DNA of 40,444 nt from Elusimicrobiota bacterium (GCA_016934855.1 JAFGSA010000020.1:1-40444); one strand, 5' to 3'; shown: positions 1 to 7,873, numbered from the stretch's first letter. The notes: generated by a model from the sequence alone, not told the origin. Numbers and translations: made by a program.

Positions 1-445
1 GGTAATTTATTATTGAAGCCAGAGTGGTCGTCTTTCCGCTCCCCGTGGGTCCGGAGACGAGCACCAGCCCGACAGGAAGGTCCACTATCTCGTTCACCGC
101 CGAGGGCAGGCACAGCTCTTCGAAAGTGAAGAATCTGGACGGTATGGCTCTCATGGACGAGCATACCGCCCCGCGCTGCTGGTAAACGTTCATCCTTACC
201 CTGCCTATGTCTTTTATACTGAATGCCAGGTCCAGCTCGTAATTCTCCTCGAACTGCTCCTTCTGTTTATCGGTGAGAATGCTGTATATAAGGTTCTTGC
301 ATTCTTTTTCGGACAGCGCTTCGCTGTTCACTTTTCTCATCTCTCCGTTTATCCTCAGGACGGGCGGCGAAGCCGCATGCAGATGAAGATCCGAGGCTTT
401 TTTCTCGAACATAAGTCTGAAAAGCTGTTCCATCGATACGCTCAT
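1..445 (-). CDS. pilT: Type IV pilus retraction ATPase PilT (partial, N-terminal 148 residues)
   Basis: Hexameric cytoplasmic ATPase that powers pilus retraction. The gene runs off the left edge, so only the N-terminal PAS-like domain and the start of the ATPase core are visible. I translated it by hand from an ATG at 445, which follows an AGAGAGGT Shine-Dalgarno site by about six bases; a second in-frame ATG lies four codons on. Residues 17-36 carry the PilT-type SDLHLH start with the PPVLRINGEM segment. Residues 132-139 are the Walker A motif GPTGSGKT, followed by TTLASIINY exactly where PilT has it. The order of motifs and the short N-terminal domain favour PilT or PilU over PilB, which has a longer N-terminus. 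It follows pta after a 24-base gap on the same strand and may be the end of the coaD-pta-pilT transcript. Catalytic Glu and Walker B lie outside the window. Confidence 0.9.
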   Translation of the reverse strand, partial: MSVSMEQLFRLMFEKKASDLHLHAASPPVLRINGEMRKVNSEALSEKECKNLIYSILTDKQKEQFEENYELDLAFSIKDIGRVRMNVYQQRGAVCSSMRAIPSRFFTFEELCLPSAVNEIVDLPVGLVLVSGPTGSGKTTTLASIINY

Positions 446-469
446 ATTTTACCTCTCTTAGAATATATG

Positions 470-1330
470 CTAATCATCGGACTGCAGGACCGTAAATGCC
501 GCAACGTCCGCGATATCTTCGGCGCTGCATCCCCTGGACAGATCGTTTACCGGTTTCCTGAATCCCTGCATTATCGGGCCTATAGCCCGCATATTTCCGA
601 GTCTCTGGGCGATCTTGTATCCTATGTTTCCCGAATTAAGGTCCGGGAATATCAGCACGTTAGCTCTGCCTTTCAGGTTTCCCGAGGGGTCCTTGCCGGA
701 CGCTATTTCTGGTACGACGGCGGCATCCAGCTGCAGTTCCCCGTCAAAGATAAAATCACAGCCGCGCTTTTTGAGCTCAGCGACGGCATCGCGGACCTTG
801 AGCACGCTATCGCTGTCCGAACTGCCCTTTGTGGAAAAGGACAGGAAAGCCACGCGCGGCTCCCACCCGAGGATCTTTCTTGCGCTGATCGCGGTCGTGT
901 GCGCGATATCCGCAAGCTTGCGCGCGTCGGGAGCAGGCACCACCGCGCAATCAGCGAAAAGCAGCCCTCCCCGCTCGCCAGCATCCAGCCCTTCCTTCTC
1001 CATCAGGAAGAACGAAGATACCACGGATGTTCCTTCTTTAAGTCCGGTATTTTTTATGGCTGCTCTCAGCACGTCGGACGTCGTGTTCGCGGCGCCCGCG
1101 ACCATGCCGTCGTACTTATCTTCGGACAGCAATACGGCAGCCTGCCTCAGATGTTCTCTCTTTTCCTTAACGTCGTTTCCCCTGTAATCCTCGTTCAGAA
1201 GCACGGGACCGGCGATCTTTTTTTTCTCTATTATCCCGGCCGCGGCTCTCACTCTCGGGTCGTAGCCCTCCGGCAGGATTATGGTCCTTCTTTTTCCCGA
1301 TGCCCTCTTGCGTATCTCTTCTATCCACAT
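470..1330 (-). CDS. pta: Phosphate acetyltransferase, shortened in the N-terminal domain
   Basis: Interconverts acetyl-CoA and acetyl phosphate in the cytoplasm. The protein has 286 residues against about 325-335 for ordinary single-domain Pta. The shortfall is internal: the usual 40 or so residues between the first strand (ILPEG, about 18-22, and GPVLL, 41-45) and the GMVAGA motif (75-80) are reduced to a short charged linker. The catalytic C-terminal half is intact, with SFSTKGSSDSDS (164-175), DGELQLDAA (196-204), and the LSRGC signature with Ser265, Arg266, Cys268 and Asp272. The start ATG follows an AGAGG site overlapping the coaD stop. No acetate kinase gene is next to it. A phosphate butyryltransferase is the alternative, but the C-terminal signature fits Pta better. 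Reading frame and motif order show no frameshift. Confidence 0.9.
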   Translation of the reverse strand: MWIEEIRKRASGKRRTIILPEGYDPRVRAAAGIIEKKKIAGPVLLNEDYRGNDVKEKREHLRQAAVLLSEDKYDGMVAGAANTTSDVLRAAIKNTGLKEGTSVVSSFFLMEKEGLDAGERGGLLFADCAVVPAPDARKLADIAHTTAISARKILGWEPRVAFLSFSTKGSSDSDSVLKVRDAVAELKKRGCDFIFDGELQLDAAVVPEIASGKDPSGNLKGRANVLIFPDLNSGNIGYKIAQRLGNMRAIGPIMQGFRKPVNDLSRGCSAEDIADVAAFTVLQSDD

Positions 1331-1335
1331 ATCCG

Positions 1336-1830
1336 TTACCTCTTCCTCTTTTTCGCCAGTTTCCTGTGAAGGTATTTTTCCACCACTTCGGGAATGAACG
1401 AGCGCACGTCGCCTCCCAGCGAGTATACTTCCTTTATCAGCGATGAAGAAAGGTATGTATATTCCGGGGACGGCATGAGATATACCGTCTTAACCGCGGG
1501 CTTGAGCTTCATGTTCATGAGAGCCATCTGGAACTCGTATTCGAAATCGGATACCGCCCTGAGCCCCCGTAAAACGGTATTCACTCTTTTTTCGGTCGCG
1601 AAATCGACAAGAAGCCCGGAATAGCTTGTTATCTCTATCCTGTCATCGCCGGAATATATCTTATTGAACATATTCTTTCTTTCGTCTGCCGAAAACAGGG
1701 TTTTCTTGGACGGGTTGACTATTATGCATATGATGACTTTATCGAAAACAGTGAGGGCGCGGTCGATTACGTCCAGATGACCGTTAGTAGGCGGATCGAA
1801 ACTCCCCGGATAGATAACTTTATTTTTCAT
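1336..1830 (-). CDS. coaD: Phosphopantetheine adenylyltransferase
   Basis: Fourth step of coenzyme A synthesis: transfers AMP from ATP to 4'-phosphopantetheine to give dephospho-CoA. The 164-residue product is the usual length. It begins with the nucleotidyltransferase motif YPGSFDPPTNGH (7-18), containing the TxGH signature, and has the SSSLIKEV segment near residue 130 (substrate-binding ISSS-type loop). The start ATG at 1830 has no Shine-Dalgarno sequence. A good promoter ends seven bases upstream, so the message is probably leaderless. Five bases separate it from pta, and the Pta ribosome site overlaps its 3' end, so coaD and pta are co-transcribed. Both genes deal with CoA metabolism. 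Confidence 0.96.
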   Translation of the reverse strand: MKNKVIYPGSFDPPTNGHLDVIDRALTVFDKVIICIIVNPSKKTLFSADERKNMFNKIYSGDDRIEITSYSGLLVDFATEKRVNTVLRGLRAVSDFEYEFQMALMNMKLKPAVKTVYLMPSPEYTYLSSSLIKEVYSLGGDVRSFIPEVVEKYLHRKLAKKRKR

Positions 1831-1837
1831 TATTTAA

Positions 1838-1866
1838 ACTATAGTCAAAAAACCTGCACTTTTCAA
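1838..1866 (-). promoter_or_regulatory. Sigma70-type promoter of coaD, predicting a leaderless message
   Basis: On the minus strand, -35 TTGAAA (1861-1866) and -10 TATAGT (1838-1843) are separated by exactly 17 bases. The predicted start point, about seven bases past the -10 box, is at 1831, and the coaD ATG begins at 1830. There is no room for a Shine-Dalgarno site. The match is by eye to the sigma70 consensus. Confidence 0.65.
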
Positions 1867-1889
1867 GCTTTACCAAGTTTCAAGCTTTA
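1861..1889. repeat. 12-bp direct repeat overlapping the coaD -35 box
   Basis: TTTCAAGCTTTA occurs at 1861-1872 and again at 1878-1889, 17 bases apart start to start, with a looser AAGCT copy just beyond. The first copy contains the coaD -35 element. It may be a slippage remnant or a pair of binding sites; nothing shows which. Confidence 0.5.
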
Positions 1890-1921
1890 AGTATTAAGCT
1901 ATAAGAATATCGATTTTCCGC

Positions 1922-2008
1922 TCCGGTTATTTCCGGAAAGCCGCGTGACCGGGACTTCCCGGCATTTTGCCTTATCTCTTTGCCGGTACCCGGCGTCTGA
2001 CAGCCGGC
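1922..2008. other. Hairpin-rich spacer between recG and coaD
   Basis: The 229-base gap 1831-2059 holds no convincing ORF. It contains three perfect short inverted repeats: TCCGG/CCGGA at 1922-1937, CCGGGA/TCCCGG at 1949-1962, and GCCGG/CCGGC at 1982-1994, plus the palindrome GCCGGC at 2003-2008. None is followed by a T-run in the recG reading direction, so a classic terminator is not supported. It may be a structured 3' end of the recG message or a small RNA. Confidence 0.4.
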
Positions 2009-2059
2009 AGCTTATTGAAGATCCGAAAGCCTGCAGAGATTCCAGCTTACAGCTGTTAC

Positions 2060-4126
2060 TCAGCTTATCTGGGCAAGATGAAGACGGTTCTTATATTCCC
2101 TGAAAACCGCTTTTCTGAGATTTACGTTCTCTTTCATCCGCAGTTTTCTGTCTTTTTCCACTATCTCAAACGCGCTATGCCTGGCTTTTTCCAGGAGAGG
2201 GAAATCCTCTAAGGGATCTCCTATGGCAAAATCGATCATCCCGTGCTGCCTGGTCCCGAACATCTCGCCCGCTCCTCTGAGCTTCAGGTCCTCTTCCGCT
2301 ATTTTAAACCCGTCGTTCGTAGAAAGTATTATCCTGAGCCTTTCTTTCGATTCCGCGGTAGTGACGGCGCCGGTCAGGAAACAGTAAGGTTTCCTGCTGC
2401 TGCGCGCGATCCTGCCCCTGAGCTGATGCAGCGTGGCAAGACCGTACCTGTTGAAATTTTCGATTATCATGACAGTGGCCCGGGGTATGTCTATGCCCAC
2501 TTCGATCACGGTCGTTGTAAAGAGAACCCTGTATTCCCCCCTGGCGAAACCTTTCATTATACCCTCTTTTTCCGGGCCGCTCATCCTTCCGTGGAGCAGC
2601 GCGGACGCGTAGTCCCTGAATACCGTCCGGCTGAGTTTTAAAAACCGCTCTTCGGCGGACTTCGACTCTGTCTTATCCGAGACCTCTATCACGGGATGGA
2701 CAATATAAACGAGGTTCCCCTCCTTTATCTGATTTACGGCGAAACTGTATGCGCTGTTTTCCCCGGAGTATTTCGTGACAGGAGTCTTCCTGTCTTTGGG
2801 CAGCTCTTTTATCGTAGATACCGCCAGATCGCCGTACGTGCACATTGCCACAGTCCTGGGTATGGGCGTCGCGCTCATCGAGAGGATATCGATGTTCTCG
2901 GCCTTCCCCGCGAGAACAGCCTTCTGCCGTACCCCGAATTTATGCTGTTCGTCGATAACCAGTATTCCGGCCCGTGAAAGGTCCACATCCTCCTGGAGCA
3001 GGGCGTGCGTACCTACGACCACATCGGTCCTTCCCCCGGCTATATCCGAAAGTGTTTTTTTCCTTGCTTCTTTTTTCATGTTGCCGACAAGAAGAGATAT
3101 CCTCAACCCCAGCCCCTTGAGATAGGCACTGCATGTATAATAGTGCTGCTCGGCGAGTATTTCCGTCGGGGCCACGATGACCCCCATATATCCGTTCTCT
3201 ATGACCAGCAGCATCGCGGACAGCGCGACGACGGTCTTCCCGCTTCCTACTTCACCCTGAAGAAGCCTTCTCATCGGATGTTCCGACATGAGGTCGTCGA
3301 ATATCTCGTTTATGGCTTTTTTCTGGTCCCTGGTAAATTCGAAATTCAGGCTGTTTTTAAAGGGTGTCAGTATGTTCTTTTTGAGAGTATAGGAGCGGCC
3401 TTTTGCCACTTTACGCATACCCGCCCTTTTCATGGCCAGCGCTGTCTGGAATTTAAGGAATTCTCCCAGGACAAGCCTTTTCCTCGCAGCAGCCGCATCC
3501 CCGGTCTCGGCCGGGAAATGGATGTCGGGTATAGCCCTGTTTATCCCGACCAGCTTTTCCTTTTCCATTATCTGCGCGGGTATGAACTCCTCGAATTCTT
3601 CGCCCAGGTTTCCCAGCGTATCGAAGATGATCTTTCTCAGCCATTTCTGGTTCAAGCCCGCAGTGAGTCTGTATACGGGCACTATCCTGTCCACATTGAC
3701 ATGGGACTCTCCCTCCTGCTTTATGCTTTCGTAGGTGAAGTTCGAAGTCTCGAGCCCCCGGGATGTCCGGGCGAACTTTCCGTATACGAACACCAGGCTG
3801 TCTTTTTTCAGTATTTTTTTCAGGTAAGGCTGGTTGAAACCCAGCAGCGTCAGTCTTCCGCTGCCGTCTTCCATGAGGACCTTTATGAGCCCTTTTCCTT
3901 TTCTGAGCTTTATCACCTGATGCGCGGTTATCCTGCCCATCACGAGGGCCGTGTCCTGGTCATTGACCATAGCGATCTGCGTAACTGCGCGCCGGTCTTC
4001 GTATCTCTGAGGGAAATAAGAAAGAAGATGCCGGACCTTTGTTATCCCCAGGTTAGCGAGGAGTCCGGCCCTGACCTCCCCCACCCCCTTCAGATACCTG
4101 ACGTCATTTTCAAGTCCGATTCTCAT
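2060..4126 (-). CDS. recG: ATP-dependent DNA helicase RecG
   Basis: Branch-migration helicase that remodels stalled replication forks and Holliday junctions. The 688 residues match the family. The N-terminal wedge/OB domain lies at about 45-150 (the VYGKFAR segment is near 114-120). Walker A is GEVGSGKT (291-298), the DEAD-type box is DEQH (392-395), motif III is SMSATPIPRT (417-425), and motif VI is at 567-578. Motif VI reads HQLRGRIARSSR, where RecG normally has GRVGRG; a Gly becomes Ala next to the arginine finger region. The start ATG at 4126 has only a poor ribosome-binding site. It is divergent from rpmB with 55 bases between them, an arrangement in which the two genes' control sequences must overlap. 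Confidence 0.96.
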   Translation of the reverse strand: MRIGLENDVRYLKGVGEVRAGLLANLGITKVRHLLSYFPQRYEDRRAVTQIAMVNDQDTALVMGRITAHQVIKLRKGKGLIKVLMEDGSGRLTLLGFNQPYLKKILKKDSLVFVYGKFARTSRGLETSNFTYESIKQEGESHVNVDRIVPVYRLTAGLNQKWLRKIIFDTLGNLGEEFEEFIPAQIMEKEKLVGINRAIPDIHFPAETGDAAAARKRLVLGEFLKFQTALAMKRAGMRKVAKGRSYTLKKNILTPFKNSLNFEFTRDQKKAINEIFDDLMSEHPMRRLLQGEVGSGKTVVALSAMLLVIENGYMGVIVAPTEILAEQHYYTCSAYLKGLGLRISLLVGNMKKEARKKTLSDIAGGRTDVVVGTHALLQEDVDLSRAGILVIDEQHKFGVRQKAVLAGKAENIDILSMSATPIPRTVAMCTYGDLAVSTIKELPKDRKTPVTKYSGENSAYSFAVNQIKEGNLVYIVHPVIEVSDKTESKSAEERFLKLSRTVFRDYASALLHGRMSGPEKEGIMKGFARGEYRVLFTTTVIEVGIDIPRATVMIIENFNRYGLATLHQLRGRIARSSRKPYCFLTGAVTTAESKERLRIILSTNDGFKIAEEDLKLRGAGEMFGTRQHGMIDFAIGDPLEDFPLLEKARHSAFEIVEKDRKLRMKENVNLRKAVFREYKNRLHLAQIS

Positions 4127-4143
4127 CTTTTTTTACACCGATT

Positions 4144-4173
4144 TGCATAAAAATTTTATTTTTGCTATATACT
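4144..4173 (+). promoter_or_regulatory. Promoter of rpmB, predicting a leaderless or nearly leaderless message
   Basis: -35 TTGCAT (4144-4149) and -10 TATACT (4168-4173) are spaced by 18 bases. The predicted start point is near 4180 and the rpmB ATG is at 4182. No purine-rich Shine-Dalgarno sequence precedes that ATG. Confidence 0.55.
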
Positions 4174-4181
4174 ATACTGTT

Positions 4182-4370
4182 ATGAGCAAACAATGTATCA
4201 TATGCAAGAGAAAAACAGCGACCGGTAACAGCGTGAGCAAATCCAACCGGAAAACTCCCCGCACGTTCAAGGTCAACCTCCAGAAGCTCAAGATAAATAT
4301 TGACGGGAAAAAGACAAGGGCATACGTCTGCACCCGCTGCATCAAATCCGATAAGATAAAAAAGATTTAA
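4182..4370 (+). CDS. rpmB: 50S ribosomal protein L28, zinc-ribbon (C+) form
   Basis: Large-subunit ribosomal protein of 62 residues. It shows the L28 pattern: CxxC near the start (Cys5, Cys8), the GNSVSKSNRKT segment (15-25), NLQKL, and a second CxxC (Cys50, Cys53) in VCTRCIKS. The four cysteines form the zinc-binding version of L28. An upstream in-frame ATG at 4143 would add 13 hydrophobic residues not seen in L28, and it lies inside the promoter, so I start at 4182. It is a lone plus-strand gene between two minus-strand runs. Its stop codon overlaps the stop of the outer-membrane protein gene by four bases, tail to tail, with no terminator visible. Confidence 0.95.
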   Translation: MSKQCIICKRKTATGNSVSKSNRKTPRTFKVNLQKLKINIDGKKTRAYVCTRCIKSDKIKKI

Positions 4371-5389
4371 AACGGTAAAACACCCGATACCGAAACTCTT
4401 CTTACGATCTCAGAACCGGCGCCCGTATCGTAATACTGTTTAACCGCCAGGTCCACGTTTACATCCTGCTTGCTGTATCCGATCCCGGCCGTGTAGACCG
4501 TTTCATGTTCCTCGTTGAAATCAGACCCGTATACGCCGAGCCTTATAACCACGGATTTAATCAGGAACTGTTCTATCCCCACATGCACGGTCTCCTCGTC
4601 CGGCAGGATCTCGCAGTTGGAACCGTTCTGGTAATCCAATCCCAGGGCCATCAGCTGGCTGAGCCGGATATCGATACCGGCCCTGAATATTACAGGGAGT
4701 CTGTCATCGTCATAATCCTCCCAGTATATGTAAGCCGGCGCGTTCATCACCGAGACCCCCGCGGTAACGCCTTCCGCCGTCTTGTAGATAAGACCCCAGT
4801 CGAGCCCCCATCCGTAACCGTCAGATATTACCAGGTCGGCTGTTCCGCCCGAAACACTCGAGTAACCTATCACCCCGCTGAGATAATTGATGTTCATGCC
4901 GAAATCCATCCTCTCTGAATGAGGCACGGCGACCGTCACCCCGTACTGGTTTATCTTCGCATCTACCGTATCTTCATATAACATCCCGGACTCGGTGCGA
5001 GTGGATTCTTCTATCCTGTCGGAAAGCGGCCTGTAGTATATGCCTACCTGCTTGCCGCATATAGCCACCATATTGATGTTTCTGCCCCCCAGCGGAAAAT
5101 TTCTCTTGGAGATACCGTCTTCCTCTTCGCTGTGCGCGAATATATTGGCGGAGACCGCCAGCTTATTCTTGTCCAGGGTACTCGCACCGGCGGGATTCCA
5201 GTACGAGGAGAACGCGTTTCCCCTGATACCCGCTCCGGCTCCCCCGCGGCCGATGACCGAAGAATCCGGCATCTCGCCGTTAAAGAACTTATCGCTTAAC
5301 GGAGAATCTTTCCCGTGCGCAGCGCAGGACAGGAAAAACAGGTATGCTGTCATGATTATATATTTGAGCATTTTCTTAAATTCTTGCAT
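4367..5389 (-). CDS. Outer-membrane beta-barrel protein, PorV/UPF0164-like
   Basis: Unnamed exported protein of 340 residues. The N-terminus has a signal peptide (hydrophobic stretch about 8-20, IIMTAYLFFLSCAA). The Cys could be a lipobox cysteine, but the -3 residue is Phe, so signal peptidase I is as likely. The body begins with the SSVIGRGGAGAGIRGNAFSSYWNPAG pattern, here described by its key parts GRGGAGAGIRG and YWNPAG, typical of PorV/PorQ or UPF0164 barrels. Alternating hydrophobic strands and a terminal Phe (VSGVLPF) suit insertion by the Bam machinery. It follows mnmA after 12 bases as the last gene of a long operon. Substrate or partner is unknown. A second ATG six codons in is an equally possible start. 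Confidence 0.75.
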   Translation of the reverse strand: MQEFKKMLKYIIMTAYLFFLSCAAHGKDSPLSDKFFNGEMPDSSVIGRGGAGAGIRGNAFSSYWNPAGASTLDKNKLAVSANIFAHSEEEDGISKRNFPLGGRNINMVAICGKQVGIYYRPLSDRIEESTRTESGMLYEDTVDAKINQYGVTVAVPHSERMDFGMNINYLSGVIGYSSVSGGTADLVISDGYGWGLDWGLIYKTAEGVTAGVSVMNAPAYIYWEDYDDDRLPVIFRAGIDIRLSQLMALGLDYQNGSNCEILPDEETVHVGIEQFLIKSVVIRLGVYGSDFNEEHETVYTAGIGYSKQDVNVDLAVKQYYDTGAGSEIVRRVSVSGVLPF

Positions 5390-5401
5390 ATGGCGTTCCG
5401 T

Positions 5402-6460
5402 TCATTTTTCGTCCCCCATTTTCAATATCTCTCCGCCTCCGACGACTTCGTCGCCGTCGTAGAGTACCGCGCTCTGCCCGGGGCTTGGGGCCCTTTGCGG
5501 TTCGTCAAATTCAATTTTACATATATTGCGGCCAAAATCCAGTTCACTGATAACGCATCCCGCGGGAACGTGAGTAGAACGCAGCTTAACCTTCAGCTTC
5601 TGGCCCCTGGCAGCGGAAAAAAGCTCCTGCCGGGCGCTTATCCAGGAATGTTTCCTGTACAGGTCCGACTCCTCGCCGATTATTATGCTGTTCTCCCCGG
5701 CTATAATATCAACAACGTATTTCTTACTGCCCAGGCCGCCGAACCCCTTCCTCTGCCCCAGTGTGAAATTCTGATATCCGGGATGCTCCCCCACGACCCC
5801 GCCTTCCGTATCGAGTATTTTTCCCGGTTTCATGCTTATATTGTCTTTAAGGTACGAGGCCAGTCCGTTTTCCTTCAGTATGCAGCAGTCCTGGGATTCT
5901 TCCGCAGCGCTCACCGGGAGTTTTTTCTTTCTGGCGATATCAAAGACATCTTTTTTTTCCAGCGAAGAAAGAGGGAAGATAACCCTGGAAAACCTTTCCC
6001 TCGGTACTTCGTACAGAAAGTATGACTGGTCTTTATTTTTGTCTTCCGCGCGGAACAGACCCGCGCCCCTTATCTTTGCGTAATGCCCCGTAGCGATGAG
6101 CCCTATGCCCATGGCGTTCAGCCTGTCCATCAGAAGAGTGAACCTCAGGCGGGAATTGCACCAGATACACGGGTTCGGAGTCAGGCCTCTTTCATAGTAT
6201 CTTTTGAAAGGCCCGATTATCTTTTCCCTGAATTCGCTTATCAGGTTCATGCTGTAGAAAGGCACCTCCAGGTACTGTGCCAGGAGCCCCGCCCTTCTCT
6301 GCGATTCACGGCCGCAGCACGATGACTGGGAAGAAGGGTCACCGCATTCGAAGTACTCGTTATAGACCGCGGTTACATCGTATCCCTGCTCCTTGAGAAG
6401 ATACAGGGCAGTACCGGAATCCACTCCTCCCGAAACGGCAACAGCTATTTTTTCACTCAT
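5402..6460 (-). CDS. mnmA: tRNA-specific 2-thiouridylase MnmA
   Basis: Inserts sulfur at C2 of U34 in tRNAs for Lys, Glu and Gln, using ATP and sulfur that originates from a cysteine desulfurase. The protein has 352 residues, normal length. The PP-loop is SGGVDSG (10-16). The catalytic CxxC-type site is TPNPCIWCN with Cys98 and Cys101, and the second catalytic cysteine lies in SQDCC (Cys192/Cys193, the latter aligning with the persulfide cysteine). GHYAKI and DQSYFL are also family signatures. It shares the operon with iscS about 7 kb upstream, a sensible link because IscS supplies its sulfur. It starts three bases after the radical-SAM stop. Confidence 0.96.
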   Translation of the reverse strand: MSEKIAVAVSGGVDSGTALYLLKEQGYDVTAVYNEYFECGDPSSQSSCCGRESQRRAGLLAQYLEVPFYSMNLISEFREKIIGPFKRYYERGLTPNPCIWCNSRLRFTLLMDRLNAMGIGLIATGHYAKIRGAGLFRAEDKNKDQSYFLYEVPRERFSRVIFPLSSLEKKDVFDIARKKKLPVSAAEESQDCCILKENGLASYLKDNISMKPGKILDTEGGVVGEHPGYQNFTLGQRKGFGGLGSKKYVVDIIAGENSIIIGEESDLYRKHSWISARQELFSAARGQKLKVKLRSTHVPAGCVISELDFGRNICKIEFDEPQRAPSPGQSAVLYDGDEVVGGGEILKMGDEK

Positions 6461-6463
6461 ACG

Positions 6464-7873
6464 TCAATAGACCAGTCCCAAAATGAATTTTAATCCGGCC
6501 GCGTACCTTTTTATGTCTTCCCATCCCCTTATCTGCCGGATCAGCTTCCATATATATCGCGGCCGCAGATAGAATTTCCTGTATGCGAGATGAATCATAT
6601 CTTCCAGCTGGCGCGGACCCTCGTAACCGTCCGGCACGTATGCGGCTTTCGCCCGTCCCTCGTATTTAGTTACCAGTCTGCCTTTCTGCAGGGCCAGATC
6701 GTAAAGTTCTGTACCGTATTCGGGATAAGCGGGCAAAAACTGGGCCGAATACAGATCCATCTCAACGGCCAGGTCTATGACTTTTTTCGCCGTACGGGGA
6801 GTCTCCCCGGGCAGCCCCAGCATGAACGAACCCCTCACCTGTATGCCTTCCTGAGAAGCCCATCTTGCGGCATTCCTGCACTGTTCCAGGGTGATGCCTT
6901 TACCTATAACATCGAGAAGCTGCTGGTCCCCGGACTCGAACCCGATGAACATGCTCCAGCAGCCGGCCTTACGCACAAGAGCGAGGTTTTCCTTCGTGAC
7001 GGAGTCCGCCCTGCCGTAGCATGACCATATCATACCCGGGAGCTCTTTTATCATCATCGCGCAGAACGTCTCCAGCCAGGCGCCGTTAAACATGAAATTA
7101 TCATCCCAGAAGCATATCTCCCTTATGCCGTAGTCCCTGCTGAGCATCTTGATCTCTTCGATGACATACTCGGGCGAATTCCTGCGGTAACCCTGTTTCA
7201 TCAGCCCCGCTTCGAAACAGAATTTACATCTGGCATAAGGGCAGCCCCTGCTGGTTATAAGGCTCGTAGCCGGCAGCCTCCTGTACTGGTTAGGCAGCGG
7301 CGAATACAGGGAATGATCGAACAGATGCCAGGCAGGCCAGGGCGCGGCGTCCAGGTCGGATAATGGTTCTGCTTTTTTATTCACTTTTACCCTTCCGTTT
7401 TCGTCGATATAAGCTGCGCCTTTCACTTCCCCGGGCTTCTTTCCCGCCGCGAGGCTTGAGAACACTTCCGAAGCTGCCTTTTCCGCTTCCCCGCAGACAA
7501 GGGCGTCAACGTCCGGGCACTTTGACAGCATGTCCCCGGGAAAACACGTGGCATGCGGCCCGCCAAGGACGACGGGGACGGACAGCTCTTTCTTGATCAC
7601 GGATATCAGCCGCGCCGCCGTATCCGCGCTCGCCGTCAGAGCCGATATCCCTATTATATCCGGCCCGGCCCTTCTTACGGCATCTGCTGTCTGACCGATA
7701 TCATATCCCAGGGCTGAAGCGTCTACGACGGTGACGTCAAAACCGGACTTCTCCAGAACGGCAGCGACTATCCCTATCCCCAGAGGGGGAAGATGCCCGG
7801 CCCTGATCCTGCACCTGGTTCCGTACCCGTCACGGAAAAGGTCAAACGGCGTATTTACCAGGCAGGCTTTCAT
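6464..7873 (-). CDS. B12-binding-domain radical SAM protein
   Basis: Radical-SAM enzyme of 469 residues with an N-terminal cobalamin-binding-like fold (about 1-140, with LPPLGIGIVAAVL, VVDA and LGGPHAT) and a radical-SAM core. The cluster cysteines are Cys211, Cys216 and Cys219 in GCPYARCKFC. The spacing is therefore CX4CX2C rather than the standard CX3CX2C; I checked this codon by codon. The start ATG at 7873 overlaps the preceding stop as ATGA; a longer start 13 codons upstream would lie wholly inside that gene. Position after a GT2, a methyltransferase and a PMT-like transferase suggests modification of an envelope glycan or lipid, but the substrate cannot be read from sequence. BchE/HpnJ-like methyl or ring-forming enzymes are relatives in architecture only. 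Confidence 0.85.
   Translation of the reverse strand: MKACLVNTPFDLFRDGYGTRCRIRAGHLPPLGIGIVAAVLEKSGFDVTVVDASALGYDIGQTADAVRRAGPDIIGISALTASADTAARLISVIKKELSVPVVLGGPHATCFPGDMLSKCPDVDALVCGEAEKAASEVFSSLAAGKKPGEVKGAAYIDENGRVKVNKKAEPLSDLDAAPWPAWHLFDHSLYSPLPNQYRRLPATSLITSRGCPYARCKFCFEAGLMKQGYRRNSPEYVIEEIKMLSRDYGIREICFWDDNFMFNGAWLETFCAMMIKELPGMIWSCYGRADSVTKENLALVRKAGCWSMFIGFESGDQQLLDVIGKGITLEQCRNAARWASQEGIQVRGSFMLGLPGETPRTAKKVIDLAVEMDLYSAQFLPAYPEYGTELYDLALQKGRLVTKYEGRAKAAYVPDGYEGPRQLEDMIHLAYRKFYLRPRYIWKLIRQIRGWEDIKRYAAGLKFILGLVY

Noticed and set aside
377..1369. 330-codon open frame on the plus strand opposite pta
   Set aside because: It is antisense to a clear phosphate acetyltransferase, has no recognisable domain, and its length follows from the codon usage of the real gene.
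1861..1889. CRISPR or other array
   Set aside because: There are only two 12-bp copies with a five-base gap and no further units.
1922..1962. Rho-independent terminator after recG
   Set aside because: The hairpins are perfect but short, and no T-run follows in the direction of transcription.
3005..4150. 381-codon open frame opposite recG
   Set aside because: It shadows RecG in another frame; the translation is rich in His, Arg and Pro without family motifs.
4143..4181. Upstream in-frame start for rpmB
   Set aside because: It would add hydrophobic residues not found in L28 and would lie within the promoter.
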